Assembly: GCF_000826085.1 (NCBI RefSeq)
Contig: NZ_CCYM01000003.1
Coordinates: 62,001-126,000 of the forward strand
Source: Nigerium massiliense
GTDB taxonomy: Bacteria > Actinomycetota > Actinomycetes > Propionibacteriales > Propionibacteriaceae
Direction of reading: 5' to 3'
Length of the DNA: 64,000 nt
The notes beneath the pieces were generated by a model. That model did no database searches. It was not told where the DNA came from and saw only the letters and a program-made list of their open reading frames with translations. Below are positions 25,756-35,235 of the stretch, piece by piece; positions within the stretch are counted from its first letter, which is position 1; every line of letters starts with the position of its first letter. The position numbers and the translations under genes were made by a program.

Positions 25756-27177
25756 TTAGTGCGAGCCGGGCCGGTCGTCCGGACCGCCGGACCCGGGACC
25801 GTCCTGCTCTCCACGTCCGGACTCCTCGTCCAGCAGCGCCCGCAGCGCGGCGTCCAGATCGTCGCCCTCGTCGGCCGCGGCGAGCTGGGCGTGGCCGTGT
25901 TCGACGTAGCCGAGCGGGTCGTCCAAGTCGGCCGACGTCGGCGCGACGTCGGGGTGCGACCAGGCGGCGTCACGTCCTTCGACGCCCTTCTTGGCACGGA
26001 CGGCCGCCCACAGGTTCGCGGCGTCCCGGACGCGGCGGGGCCGCAGCTCGAGGTTGAGCAGCGATTTCAGCGCGTTCTCCATCGCCCCGCCCGTGGCCCG
26101 GCGGCGCCGGATCGTCTCCAGCAGCGCTCCCGCCTGCGGCATCAGGGACGCGGTGGTGTCGGAGACGACGTCGTCGACCCAACCCTCGACCAACGCCACC
26201 AACGTCTCCAGCCGCGCCAGAATCTCCTCCTGCTCGGGGGTGCGCTTGGGTTCGAAGAGCTTGCCGGCGACCTCGTTGCCGAGGTTCTCGATCGCGTCAG
26301 GGGTCATCTCGCCGGACAGCTGGCCCTCCATGGCCTCCTCGATCGCGCTCGCATCGATCGTGATGCCCCGCGCGTAGTGCTCGATGAGGGCCAGGAGCTG
26401 CGGCCCGAGCCACCCGACGGACGCGAACAGCCGCTGCCGGGCGGTCTCGCGCAGCGCCAGGTACAGCCGGACGTCGCCGGCGCTCTGGTCGAGGCCGTCG
26501 GCGAACTTCGCCACGTTGGCGGGCAGCAGCGCCACGCGCGGCTGCGCGGTCAGGGGAACGGAGATGTCGGTGCCGCTGACCACCTCCGTGGACAGCTGGC
26601 CGAGCGCCTGGCCGATCTGGGCGGCCAGCATGCCGGCGGAGGCGGCGCGCATCATCGGCTCCATCATGGGCTGCAGCCCGGCCATCTCCTGGCTCTCGGC
26701 CTGCATGAGGCCGCCGATCGAGCCGGCGAGCGAGGACGCCACGGGGCTCACCAGCGAGCGCCACACGTCGAACGTCTTCTCGATCCACTCCGCGCGGCTC
26801 CACGCCTCGGCGGGCAGGCTCACCCGTCCGAACGTCATGGCGCCGTCGAGCCACAGGTCGGCGAGCCCGACGGCGTCCCGCACCGCTTGGCTGTCGGCCG
26901 GCGTGGGGGAGGGGTCGGCGCCCTGCGCGGCGGTGACCTTGCGGGCGACGTCCTTGGTGAACGTCCAGTTCAACCCGTCCTCGGAGCCGCTGCCGAAGGC
27001 GTTCATCTGGGAGGAGAACTGGTTCATCGCCTGCTGCAGGCTGCCCATCAGGTCGTTCAGGTCGAACCGTCCGTCCGCGCCGGGCTGGATGCCGAACTGG
27101 CGCATGAATTCGGCCAGGGGGTTGTTCTCGTCGTCGGGGCGGTTCTCGTCGTCCTGTCGGCCTCGGTCGGATGCCAT
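25756..27177 (-). CDS. zinc-dependent-metalloprotease-like protein (DUF2342)
   Basis: A 473-residue protein of the DUF2342 / TIGR03624 family. An N-terminal low-complexity region (Asp-, Asn-rich) leads into helical segments, then LYLALRETARQRLF with E244 and R247. Homologues as I recall them have His where R247 stands (REAAH), so a zinc ligand may be missing here. WLGPQLLALIEHYARGI follows. The last 60 residues are acidic and glycine-rich. ATG at 27177 has GAAGGAGAT upstream. It is divergent from the PDZ-Lon protease gene, and the same pairing is found in mycobacteria. The protein may be a scaffold rather than an enzyme. Confidence 0.82.
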   Translation of the reverse strand: MASDRGRQDDENRPDDENNPLAEFMRQFGIQPGADGRFDLNDLMGSLQQAMNQFSSQMNAFGSGSEDGLNWTFTKDVARKVTAAQGADPSPTPADSQAVRDAVGLADLWLDGAMTFGRVSLPAEAWSRAEWIEKTFDVWRSLVSPVASSLAGSIGGLMQAESQEMAGLQPMMEPMMRAASAGMLAAQIGQALGQLSTEVVSGTDISVPLTAQPRVALLPANVAKFADGLDQSAGDVRLYLALRETARQRLFASVGWLGPQLLALIEHYARGITIDASAIEEAMEGQLSGEMTPDAIENLGNEVAGKLFEPKRTPEQEEILARLETLVALVEGWVDDVVSDTTASLMPQAGALLETIRRRRATGGAMENALKSLLNLELRPRRVRDAANLWAAVRAKKGVEGRDAAWSHPDVAPTSADLDDPLGYVEHGHAQLAAADEGDDLDAALRALLDEESGRGEQDGPGSGGPDDRPGSH

Positions 27178-27257
27178 CTGGTTGATCTCCTTCGACTGGG
27201 TCACCCACCATTGTTGCTCATCGCGCGACGCAATCCACGCCCGCTGGCCGCGGTTGG

Positions 27258-27263
27258 TACCCT
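27258..27263 (+). promoter_or_regulatory. -10 element of the PDZ-Lon gene
   Basis: TACCCT, giving an estimated 5' leader of about 30 bases that ends in the GAGGGGGG ribosome-binding site. The -35 region is not clear. Confidence 0.4.
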
Positions 27264-27301
27264 CGGGGGACAGTGCAGTGGGGGTGACCCGAGGGGGGCG
27301 G

Positions 27302-28351
27302 ATGACGAAGCAGACGTGGACGGCTGTGGTGTCCGCGATCCTGTTCGTGCTGTCCGCAGCGGTGATCGCCATGGTTCCCGTGCCCTACGTGGTCTGGGCG
27401 CCCGGCGCGACCCAGAACCTGCTCGGCGCCAACGGCCAGCGTCCCCTGGTGACCGTGGACGGCGTCCGCACCTATCCGACGACCGGTGAGCTGCGGCTCA
27501 CGACGGTCGCCGTCACCCGCGCCGACGCCGACCTCAGCCTGCCCGAGGCGCTCTACGCGCACTGGTCCGGCGACCGGGGCGTCCTCCCGCGCGACTACGT
27601 CTACCCCGTCGGCGCCACCGTCGGCGATGTCCGCGAGGCCGAGTCCGAGATGATGTCGACGTCGCAGGACGAGTCCGTCGCCGCCGCGATCCAGGCGGCC
27701 GGCCTGCCGATCAAGCGCGCGCCGCAGATCGCGTCCGTTGCCCAGGCGGGCCCCTCGGTCGACAAGCTGGAGCCGGGCGATCTCGTCCTCAGCGTGGACG
27801 GCCGCCCGGTCACCACCCCCGCGCAGGTCACCGAGGCCGTCGCGCGCCATCGGGTGGGCGACCACGTCTTGTTCAGCATCGAGCGTGACAAGGCGGTCTC
27901 CCAGGTGTCGATCACGACGGTGAGCGCCCGCAACGCGCCGAGCGCGCCGATCATCGGCGTCACGCTGAGCGATGGCTACCGGTACTCGGCCAAGGTCGAC
28001 TTCGCCATCGATGAGCTGATCGGCGGCCCGTCCGGCGGCTTGATGTTCGCCCTCGCCATCTACGACAAGATCACCACCGGCGGCCTGGTCGGCTCCCTGG
28101 ACGTGGCCGGGTCCGGTGCCATCAACGGCTCCGGGACGGTGAGCGCGGTGGGTGCGATCGAGGCGAAGGTCGCGGCCGCGGAACGCGACGGCGCCAACGT
28201 GTTCTTGTTGCCGCAGGCCAACTGCTCGGATCTCGCCGATCGGCCGCACGCCATCCGCATCGTGCCGGTTTCGAGCCTCGGCCAGGCGATCGACAGCCTC
28301 AAAGCGCTGCAGGATCCGAAGCGGCAGGCGAGCGTGAAGGGATGCTCATGA
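27302..28351 (+). CDS. membrane-anchored PDZ-Lon serine protease (YlbL family)
   Basis: A 349-residue protein with one N-terminal membrane span (about 8-27), an extracytoplasmic PDZ domain (about 125-210, containing LEPGDLVLSVDGRPV) and a Lon-type protease domain with the Ser-Lys dyad: S244 in GGPSGG and K289 in AIEAK. The spacing of 45 residues fits Lon enzymes. YlbL-type proteases degrade misfolded or regulatory proteins at the membrane; in Bacillus subtilis YlbL clears a cell-division inhibitor after DNA damage. The role in this organism is unknown. The stop overlaps the start of the PPA1309 gene. Confidence 0.92.
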   Translation: MTKQTWTAVVSAILFVLSAAVIAMVPVPYVVWAPGATQNLLGANGQRPLVTVDGVRTYPTTGELRLTTVAVTRADADLSLPEALYAHWSGDRGVLPRDYVYPVGATVGDVREAESEMMSTSQDESVAAAIQAAGLPIKRAPQIASVAQAGPSVDKLEPGDLVLSVDGRPVTTPAQVTEAVARHRVGDHVLFSIERDKAVSQVSITTVSARNAPSAPIIGVTLSDGYRYSAKVDFAIDELIGGPSGGLMFALAIYDKITTGGLVGSLDVAGSGAINGSGTVSAVGAIEAKVAAAERDGANVFLLPQANCSDLADRPHAIRIVPVSSLGQAIDSLKALQDPKRQASVKGCS

Positions 28352-28872
28352 GCGACGATGCGCTGACCGCGGCGGTGCTGGACATCGAACGGCACGTCGG
28401 GCACGGCGGGTGGGACCAGCCCGCCCGGTTGTTCGCGCTGGTCCGTACCGACGAACTGCTGGCGGCCGAACCTTCGCTGGCGGCGCAGCTGTCGTCCCTT
28501 CCCGACCCGTTGCCCGACGCGCTCACCGCCGTCGAGCAGGACGACTTTCACACCGGTGGGGACCTCGCCGACGACCTGGAGCGCATCGCCTGGCCGCCGG
28601 CCGTGGTCGGCTGCGCTCTGGCGGTCGAGCGGACGTTCGTGCCGCCCAGCGTGGAGTCACAGATCCCGGACGAGCCCGGCGCCGCCGCCGAGTTCGTCGC
28701 CCACCATCCGCAACGTCAGGACGTCCGTGTCGTCGTCGGTGTGACGCGCACGGGCGCCGCCCACGGCGTGGCCCGGCTCGCTGACCAGCCCGACGAGCTG
28801 CTCGGGGGCACCGACCTGGTGCCCGGGCTGACCCGCGCTCTCGCGCAGACCCTGATCGACCCTTCCCGCTAG
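28348..28872 (+). CDS. PPA1309 family protein
   Basis: A 174-residue cytoplasmic protein with no membrane span. It contains TAAVLDIERHVGHGGWDQPARLFALV near its start and WPPAVVGCALAVER in the middle, the pattern of the PPA1309 family (named from Cutibacterium acnes), common in Actinobacteria and of unknown function. It is coupled to the protease gene by an ATGA overlap; an ATG two codons earlier (28342) is an alternative start. UPF0182 follows 9 bases later, so the three form one operon. Confidence 0.82.
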   Translation: MSDDALTAAVLDIERHVGHGGWDQPARLFALVRTDELLAAEPSLAAQLSSLPDPLPDALTAVEQDDFHTGGDLADDLERIAWPPAVVGCALAVERTFVPPSVESQIPDEPGAAAEFVAHHPQRQDVRVVVGVTRTGAAHGVARLADQPDELLGGTDLVPGLTRALAQTLIDPSR

Positions 28873-28881
28873 GAGACCCAC

Positions 28882-31794
28882 GTGCCCGGTGCCCGACAGG
28901 CAGCGCCACCGACCCGCCGTAGCCCGCTGGGGGTGACCCTGGGCATCCTCGTCGCGGCCGGCGTCGTGCTGGCCATCTTCGCGAACCTGTGGACCGAGAA
29001 GCTCTGGTTCGACGCCATCCGCTTCCCGGGCGTGTTCAGCACCCAGCTGATCACCCAGGTGCTGCTGTTCTTGCTGGGCGTGCTGCTCGTGGGCGGCTCG
29101 GTCGCGCTCAACATGCTCATCGCGTTCCGCATGCGCGGCTCGCAGCGCCGCCGCGGCGCCAGCGCGATCCTCGACCGCTACCGCGAGATGCTCGAGGGCA
29201 ACTTCCGGGGGGTCGCGCTGCTCGCGTCGCTGGTGCTCGGCGTGATGGCCGGGCTGTCCACCAGCACGCAGGTCATGCCGGTGCTGGCGTGGCTCAACCG
29301 GACGCCCTCGGGCGTCACCGACACCTACTTCGGCCTGGACACCTCGTTCTTCATGTTCGAGTACCCGGTGTGGCGCCTCGCCCTGTCGCTGCTGATGAGC
29401 GCGATCATCTTCGGCCTGATCGCTGCGGCCGTCCTCCACTTCGCGGTGGGCAACCTGGTCACCGGACGTCCCCACATCCGCAGCGCGACGCCGGCGCCGG
29501 TGATGCGGCACCTGTCCATCCTCGCCGGCCTTTTCATGGTCGTCTACGGCCTGCAGACGCTGCTCGACCGCTACGGCCTGATGCTCGACAGCGGCCCGCT
29601 GTTCGACGGCCTGCAGTACACCGACGACCACGCCGCGATGACCGCGAAGATCGTGATGGCCGTGATCGCGTTCCTGGTCGCGGCGCTGTTCTTCGCCAAC
29701 GCGTTCATCAACAACCTGCTGCTGCCCGTCGTCGGGGTCGTGTTGATGCTCGTCTCGGGCCTGATCCTGTCGCTGATCTACCCGGCGATGATCCAGACCT
29801 TCACGGTGCGCCCGAACGAGCCGGACCGGGAGCGTCCCTACATCACGAACCACATCCGGGCCACCCGCGCGGCCTACGACGTCGACGACGTCGAGATCCA
29901 GGACTACTCGGCGCGCACGACGGCCAGCGCCGGCCAGTTGCGCGCGGACGCGGAGGCGCTGCCCGCGATCCGCCTGATGGACCCGGACGTGATCGGCCCG
30001 ACGTTCGAGCAACTGCAGCAGGTGCGCGGCTATTACTCGTTCCCAGATTCCCTCGACATCGATCGCTACACCCTCGACGGGACCGAGACCGACCTCGTCG
30101 TCGCGGCGCGCGAGCTCAACCTGGCCGGCATCCCCGACCGCAACTGGAACAACATCCACACCGTGTACACGCACGGCCACGGCTTCGTCTCCGCCTACGG
30201 CAACCGCCGCCAGCAGAACGGCGAGCCGGTGTGGGTGACCCGCGACATCCCGCCGGTCGGCAAGATCGAGGAGAAGCAGTCGCGCATCTACTACGGCGAG
30301 CAGTCCAACTCGTTCGCGATCGTCGGACGCCAGGAGGGCCAGCCGCCCATCGAGCTCGACAGCCCCGGCGGCGGCCAGGGCGGCGGCGAGCAGTACAACG
30401 TCTACGACGGGGCGGGCGGCGTCGACATCGGCAACGTGTTCCTGCGGGTGCTCTACGCCATCAAGTTCTCCGACGTGAACGTCCTGCTGTCCGACCGCGT
30501 CAACAGCGCGTCGCGCATCCTCTACGACCGGACGCCGGACGAGCGCGTGAACAAGGTCGCGCCGTGGCTGACGACCGATCAGAACGCCTACCCGGCTGTC
30601 GTCGACGGCCGCTTGGTGTGGATCATCGACGCCTACACGACGTCCAACAACTACCCGAACAGCCAGAAGGTGTCGCTGGCCGACTCCACCTCCGACACCC
30701 AGACCCGGGTGATGGGGGCTCAGGCCGACGAGGAGATCAACTACATCCGCAACTCGGTCAAGGCCGTGGTGGACGCCTACGACGGCACCGTCAGCCTCTA
30801 CGCCTGGGATGAGAGCGACCCGCTGCTGCAGACGTACGCCAAGGCGTTCCCGGGGACGGTGAAGCCCAAGTCGGACATCTCGCCCGACCTGCTGGCGCAT
30901 CTGCGCTACCCGGAGGACCTGTTCAAGGTGCAGCGCCAGATCCTGGGCCGCTACCACATGACGAACAGCGACGCCTGGTACCAGCAGTCGGACCTGTGGG
31001 AGGTGCCGGTCGACCCGCGCAACAACCAGGACAAAGAGCCGCCGTACTACCTGTCGATCAAGTGGCCGGGCACGGACGCGCCGCGCTTCAGCCAGACGAG
31101 CGTGTTCGTCCCGCGCGGCCGGCAGAACCTGGCGTCCTACTTCGCCGTGAACGCCGAAGCGGCCAGCCCCGACTACGGCAAGCTGCAGGTGTTGCGCATG
31201 TCGGACACCCACCAGATCGACGGCCCGGGGCAGACGTTCAACGCGATGACGACCGACCCCAAGGTCGCCAACCTGCTGCGTGACTACACCAACCAGGGCG
31301 CGGCGGACGTCCGCTACGGCAACCTGCTGACGCTGCCGGTGGGCGGCGGCCTGCTCTACGTCCAGCCGTTGTACACGGTGCGGACGGGTAGCGCGGGCTC
31401 CTATCCGGCGCTGACGTTCGTGGTCGTCCGGTTCGGTCAGAGCGTCGGCATCGGCGCCACACTGCAGGCGGCGCTCGACCAGGTGTTCCAGGGCGACGCC
31501 GGCGCGGACACGGGGGAGAACCCGAACGGGTCGGCCCCGGCGCCCGGCACCGGCGCCACGCCGGCGCCCGGAGCGGCCCCGTCACCGGCCCCGTCACCGG
31601 GCGCGACCCCGTCGCCGTCCCCGGGATCCGGTCAGGTCGACCAGGCGGCCGTCAACCGTCAGCTCGACCGTGCGCGGACGGCGTTCGCCGACGCCGACAA
31701 GGCGCTGAAGGCCGGTGACCTGGCCACGTACCAGACGAAGACGAACGAGGCCCGTCAGGCCGTCCAGGCGGCCATCAACGCGATGGGTCGCTGA
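28882..31794 (+). CDS. UPF0182 family membrane protein
   Basis: A 970-residue protein. Seven hydrophobic segments occupy about residues 15-310, followed by a large extracytoplasmic region with the conserved blocks IRATRAAYDVDDVE, YYSFPDSLDIDRY and YYLSIKWPG. A Pro-Ala-Gly-Ser-rich linker (about 870-920) leads to a C-terminal helical domain with a repeated ADKALKAGDLATYQ-type heptad pattern. The family is widespread in Actinobacteria and its function is unknown. GTG at 28882 is supported by AGGAGA 6 bases upstream. It ends an operon with a protease and PPA1309, in the same order as in mycobacteria, which suggests an envelope quality-control role. Confidence 0.9.
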   Translation: MPGARQAAPPTRRSPLGVTLGILVAAGVVLAIFANLWTEKLWFDAIRFPGVFSTQLITQVLLFLLGVLLVGGSVALNMLIAFRMRGSQRRRGASAILDRYREMLEGNFRGVALLASLVLGVMAGLSTSTQVMPVLAWLNRTPSGVTDTYFGLDTSFFMFEYPVWRLALSLLMSAIIFGLIAAAVLHFAVGNLVTGRPHIRSATPAPVMRHLSILAGLFMVVYGLQTLLDRYGLMLDSGPLFDGLQYTDDHAAMTAKIVMAVIAFLVAALFFANAFINNLLLPVVGVVLMLVSGLILSLIYPAMIQTFTVRPNEPDRERPYITNHIRATRAAYDVDDVEIQDYSARTTASAGQLRADAEALPAIRLMDPDVIGPTFEQLQQVRGYYSFPDSLDIDRYTLDGTETDLVVAARELNLAGIPDRNWNNIHTVYTHGHGFVSAYGNRRQQNGEPVWVTRDIPPVGKIEEKQSRIYYGEQSNSFAIVGRQEGQPPIELDSPGGGQGGGEQYNVYDGAGGVDIGNVFLRVLYAIKFSDVNVLLSDRVNSASRILYDRTPDERVNKVAPWLTTDQNAYPAVVDGRLVWIIDAYTTSNNYPNSQKVSLADSTSDTQTRVMGAQADEEINYIRNSVKAVVDAYDGTVSLYAWDESDPLLQTYAKAFPGTVKPKSDISPDLLAHLRYPEDLFKVQRQILGRYHMTNSDAWYQQSDLWEVPVDPRNNQDKEPPYYLSIKWPGTDAPRFSQTSVFVPRGRQNLASYFAVNAEAASPDYGKLQVLRMSDTHQIDGPGQTFNAMTTDPKVANLLRDYTNQGAADVRYGNLLTLPVGGGLLYVQPLYTVRTGSAGSYPALTFVVVRFGQSVGIGATLQAALDQVFQGDAGADTGENPNGSAPAPGTGATPAPGAAPSPAPSPGATPSPSPGSGQVDQAAVNRQLDRARTAFADADKALKAGDLATYQTKTNEARQAVQAAINAMGR

Positions 31795-31805
31795 CCGAAC
31801 CGAGA

Positions 31806-31849
31806 ACGGCGCCGGGCGGGGACCCCTGGGGGTTTCCGCCCGGCGCCGT
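31806..31849. terminator. bidirectional terminator between UPF0182 and M16 genes
   Basis: A 14-bp perfect stem: ACGGCGCCGGGCGG (31806-31819) and CCGCCCGGCGCCGT (31836-31849). The loop contains a further small GC hairpin. It lies between two converging genes. Confidence 0.75.
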
Positions 31850-31869
31850 CGTCTCCGTCCGGTGCGGGC

Positions 31870-33219
31870 TCAGATCCACTCGCCCTGCGACAGGACGCGC
31901 ACCGGCCAGCCGGCCGCGCGCAGCGGCTCCGCGATGGACGCCGCGTCGCCGACGACGACCAGGGACAGGTCATCGGGCGGCAGCAGGGTGGCGACGACCT
32001 CGGTGGCCGACTCCGGCGTGACGTGCAGGTAGCCGGTGCGCAGCGCGTCGATGTAGTCGGACGTCAGCCCCGCCGAGAGCAGGCTCATCACCTGGTTGCA
32101 GACACCGCTGGCCGTCGCGTACTGCAGCGGCTGGACGCCTGTCAGGTAGTCGCGGGAGCGGTCGATCTCCTCGGCGCTGAACGGCTTCGCGGTGACGTCG
32201 AGCAGCGAGGGAAGCATGCCTACGGCCTCGGCGACCACCTCGGTGCGGAACGAGCCCTGCACGTACGAGTAGCCGCCGTCGCGCATCGGCGCGTTGACGA
32301 GGTGGACGCCGTAGGTGAGCCCGCGCTCCTCGCGCAGCTCACGGTTCAGCCGGCTCAGGAACGCGCCGCCGAGGGCGTGGGCGCCGATCTGCAGGTTGGG
32401 CCATGCCGGGTCGGCGCGATCGACGGTGAACCGGCCGAGCCGGACGTCGGCCTGGACGGACCCGGGCCGGTCGATGAGGTAGAGGTGCCGGTGGCGGGGC
32501 TGCGGGATCTCCTGGTCGACGAACCTCTGGTGAGGGTTGGTCCAGCCCGAGAAGGCGTCCTCCACGACGCCGGTGATCCCGGCATCCAGATCGCCGGCGA
32601 CCACCAGCGTGCTGCCGATCGGGCCGTAGAAGTCCCGGTGGAAGCTGCGGACGTGCTCCCCCCGCACCCGAGCGAGCGTGTCCGGCTCGCCGCTCTTCAT
32701 CCGGGCCGCCCGGTAGCGCCGCTGCAGGATCGTGCGGCGGAACGCGTGCCCCGCCCGCTCGGACGAGTGCGCGAGCTGCTGTTCGATCTGCGCGAGGCGC
32801 AGCATGCGCTCGCGGTCGACGTCCGCGTCGTCGAGCTGAGGCTCGGCCACGGCCTCGGCCATCAACGCCAGGGCGTCGGCGATCCGGGGCGCGGGCACGT
32901 CGGTGTACAGGTGGGTGTTCGAGTGGCCGATGGCGCCTTCGAGAACGGCCCCGCAGCTCTCGACCGCGTCCGCGAACGCGGTGTCGGGATGGCTGGCGGT
33001 GCCCGAATCCAGGGCGCGGACGGTCAGTGCCGCGACTCCCTCGAGGTTCGCCGGCTCCGCGGTGAGCGGCAGGTCGAGCGCCAGACCCGCGGACAGCACG
33101 TGTTGCCCGGGCCGATCGTAGAGCAGCACGCGCAGCCCGTTGGGCAGCGTGAACTCCTCGGGGCGCGGGAAGCGCCACGGACGCGGACGATGCACCTTGG
33201 GGCGCTTGCGGAGGTTCAC
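31870..33219 (-). CDS. M16 family peptidase subunit, non-catalytic
   Basis: A 449-residue M16 (insulinase / processing-peptidase) fold protein. It lacks the HxxEH zinc motif at the position where the partner has it (the matching region reads ANLEGVAALTVRAL), but keeps the C-terminal LNRELREERGLTYGV segment with the Arg-Tyr pair that binds substrate. In other bacteria such pairs form heterodimers, with one subunit providing zinc and the other the Arg-Tyr pair. GTG 33219 overlaps the stop of the catalytic subunit (GTGA), implying equal synthesis. Substrate is unknown. Confidence 0.88.
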   Translation of the reverse strand: MNLRKRPKVHRPRPWRFPRPEEFTLPNGLRVLLYDRPGQHVLSAGLALDLPLTAEPANLEGVAALTVRALDSGTASHPDTAFADAVESCGAVLEGAIGHSNTHLYTDVPAPRIADALALMAEAVAEPQLDDADVDRERMLRLAQIEQQLAHSSERAGHAFRRTILQRRYRAARMKSGEPDTLARVRGEHVRSFHRDFYGPIGSTLVVAGDLDAGITGVVEDAFSGWTNPHQRFVDQEIPQPRHRHLYLIDRPGSVQADVRLGRFTVDRADPAWPNLQIGAHALGGAFLSRLNRELREERGLTYGVHLVNAPMRDGGYSYVQGSFRTEVVAEAVGMLPSLLDVTAKPFSAEEIDRSRDYLTGVQPLQYATASGVCNQVMSLLSAGLTSDYIDALRTGYLHVTPESATEVVATLLPPDDLSLVVVGDAASIAEPLRAAGWPVRVLSQGEWI

Positions 33220-34520
33220 TCGTCTTCCTTCCCGCCGAACGGCCCGCGCCGGTAGCGTAGGACGGCCCTGTTGTCGGGGCTGAGCCAGGTCCGCGCCGCG
33301 TCTCGGATCTCCTCGCCGGTGACCGACGACATGGCGGCGATGCGGCCGTTGACCAACTCGGGGTCGCCATGGAGCATCGCGTACTGGCTGAAGAGGTCGG
33401 CCCGCCGGTCGACCCGCGCCAGCTCCTCGAGCCAGTAGCGCTGGAACTGGACGCGGCCGCGCGCGACCTCGGCATCCGTGGGGCCCTCGTCGGCGAGCCG
33501 CTCGATCTCCGTGATCATGCCGTCGGTCAATTGGTCGAGCCCGGTGCCCTCCAGCGCGCGGGCGAAGGTGAACCCCATCGACGTGCCGTGCACGAGCCCG
33601 AGGGCAGCGGCGCCTGCGCTCTCGGCCACGACCTGATGGTGGACGAGCTGGCGATGGAGCCGGGACGTCTGGCTGCCGCCCAACAGGTCGAGCGCCATCT
33701 CGCAGGCATCGAACTCGCGCGTCCCGGTCGGGGGAAGGCGCCAGCTGAAGTACAGGGCGTCCGCGGGCACGGGCGCGACGGCCGCGGCCTGCGGGACTCC
33801 GTCGAGCGGGGGCAGCGGCGGCACGGAGAGCGCCTCGGGGGAGGGACCGGCCGGGATGCCGCCGAAGAAGTGCTTGATGTGGCTCAGGCCCTCGCGAACG
33901 TCGATGTCGCCGGCCAGCGTGAGCACGCAGTTGTTGGGGGCGTAGTAGGTACGGAAGAAGTCGATCGCCGTCTGGGTACTGACCTGGTCGAGGTCGTCCA
34001 TCGAGCCGATGGTCGAATGCGCGTAGGGGTGGCCCGCCGGGAAGGTGAGCCTCAGCAGCCGGTCGATAACGTCGCCGTAGGGGACGTTGTCGTAGCGCTG
34101 GCGCTTCTCCTCCTTGACCACGTCACGCTGGGTGTCGAGGTTCTCCTGGGTCAGCGCGTCGGGCAGTGTGGCGAGCCGATCGGCCTCGAGCCACAGCGCC
34201 AGATCGAGGACGCCCGTGGGCACGGCCTCGAAGTAGTTGGTGCGGTCGAACCAGGTCGTCGCGTTGGCGCTGCCACCGTGCGCCTGCAGGATCGCGAGGT
34301 GCTCGCCGCTGCCGACGTTGGCCGAGCCCTGGAACATCAGATGCTCGAACAGGTGCGCGAGACCGGTTGCACCGGGCGCTTCGTTCTTCGACCCGACGCC
34401 GTACCACAGGTTCACAGCGACGACGGGGGCGCCTCGATCCGGGCTGATGATGACCCGAAGACCGTTGCCCAGTTCATAGCGATGCACCGGGTAATTCAGC
34501 GCGGCGAGGTTGACAGACAC
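33216..34520 (-). CDS. M16 family zinc peptidase, catalytic subunit
   Basis: A 434-residue protein with the inverted zinc motif H56-LFE-H60 inside LAHLFEHLMFQGS and a downstream glutamate-rich helix (LTQENLDTQRDVVKEEKRQRYDN) carrying the third ligand. No signal peptide is seen, so the dimer probably degrades peptides in the cytoplasm. GTG at 34520 gives MSVNLAALNYPVHRYEL, a normal start for the family; the longer frame to 34550 adds an unlikely tail. It is followed by the non-catalytic M16 gene with a 4-base overlap and is preceded 49 bases upstream by the repeat-protein gene on the same strand. Confidence 0.9.
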   Translation of the reverse strand: MSVNLAALNYPVHRYELGNGLRVIISPDRGAPVVAVNLWYGVGSKNEAPGATGLAHLFEHLMFQGSANVGSGEHLAILQAHGGSANATTWFDRTNYFEAVPTGVLDLALWLEADRLATLPDALTQENLDTQRDVVKEEKRQRYDNVPYGDVIDRLLRLTFPAGHPYAHSTIGSMDDLDQVSTQTAIDFFRTYYAPNNCVLTLAGDIDVREGLSHIKHFFGGIPAGPSPEALSVPPLPPLDGVPQAAAVAPVPADALYFSWRLPPTGTREFDACEMALDLLGGSQTSRLHRQLVHHQVVAESAGAAALGLVHGTSMGFTFARALEGTGLDQLTDGMITEIERLADEGPTDAEVARGRVQFQRYWLEELARVDRRADLFSQYAMLHGDPELVNGRIAAMSSVTGEEIRDAARTWLSPDNRAVLRYRRGPFGGKEDE

Positions 34521-34809
34521 GATCTCTATCGAACCACACGCCCTCGCCACGGCGAAAACGGAGCGAGGCTCAGAACAGTCGTCCGCGGCTTCCCGGCGGC
34601 AGCAGGGTCAGGATCAGCCCGGCGATGAGGGCTCCGCCACCCACCATCGGGGTGTACGGCGAGGCCGAGATCCTGGCCGGCAGCGAATCGTCGCCGGCGT
34701 CCGCGCGGTTGATCGGGTACCAGCGCGAGGTGACGTCGGGGCTCGCGCTACCGCTCTTCGGGGCGGCGGCCTGCGGGTAGCGCGTCGGCGTCTGGATGGC
34801 CGTTCCGTG

Positions 34810-34986
34810 GACGGGCACCACCGAGCCGGCCGGGATCTTGGTGCCGGACGGCAACGCGGTGCCTGCGGGCAGGACGGTCCCGGGCGGCAGGACGGTCTCG
34901 GCGGGCAGCGGCTGGCCGGGGACCAGACCCGAGCCGGGCGGCAGGATCGTCCCGGGCGGCAGCACCGTGCCCGGGGGCACGACGAC
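34810..34986 (-). repeat. coding array of six-residue P-x-G-T repeats
   Basis: About ten units of 18 bases encoding hexapeptides such as VVPPGT, VLPPGT, ILPPGS, VLPAGT, ALPSGT and KIPAGS. Variation between units is mostly at the hydrophobic and third positions, as expected for a selected structural repeat rather than recent slippage. Confidence 0.75.
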
Positions 34987-35235
34987 GCCGGGCGGGAGCG
35001 TGTAGGGCACGCGCGGATCGGGTGTGGGCGGGTCGGTCGGCGTCTGCCCGGGCTGGCTGGTGCTCGGCCCGGTCGCGCTCGGCGACGTGCCCGGGCCCGG
35101 CGCCGTCGTGGGGTCGGTCGGCGCCGGCGGGACCACCACGACGGGCGGCGGGGCCGGCGGCGCAGGGGCGGCGTGGGTTCGCTGGTCGGCGTCTGGGTAG
35201 GCTGCGGCCGCGGCGTCCTCGACTTGCGGGGGCCT

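Noticed and set aside
28657..31212. 851-codon frame opposite the UPF0182 gene
   Set aside because: Antisense shadow; sequence is His/Arg/Asp/Val-rich without domain structure.
34810..34986. Left-handed beta-helix hexapeptide acyltransferase
   Set aside because: Units are P-x-G-T based, not the [LIV]-G-x4 pattern, and the protein has a signal peptide and membrane anchor rather than a catalytic domain.
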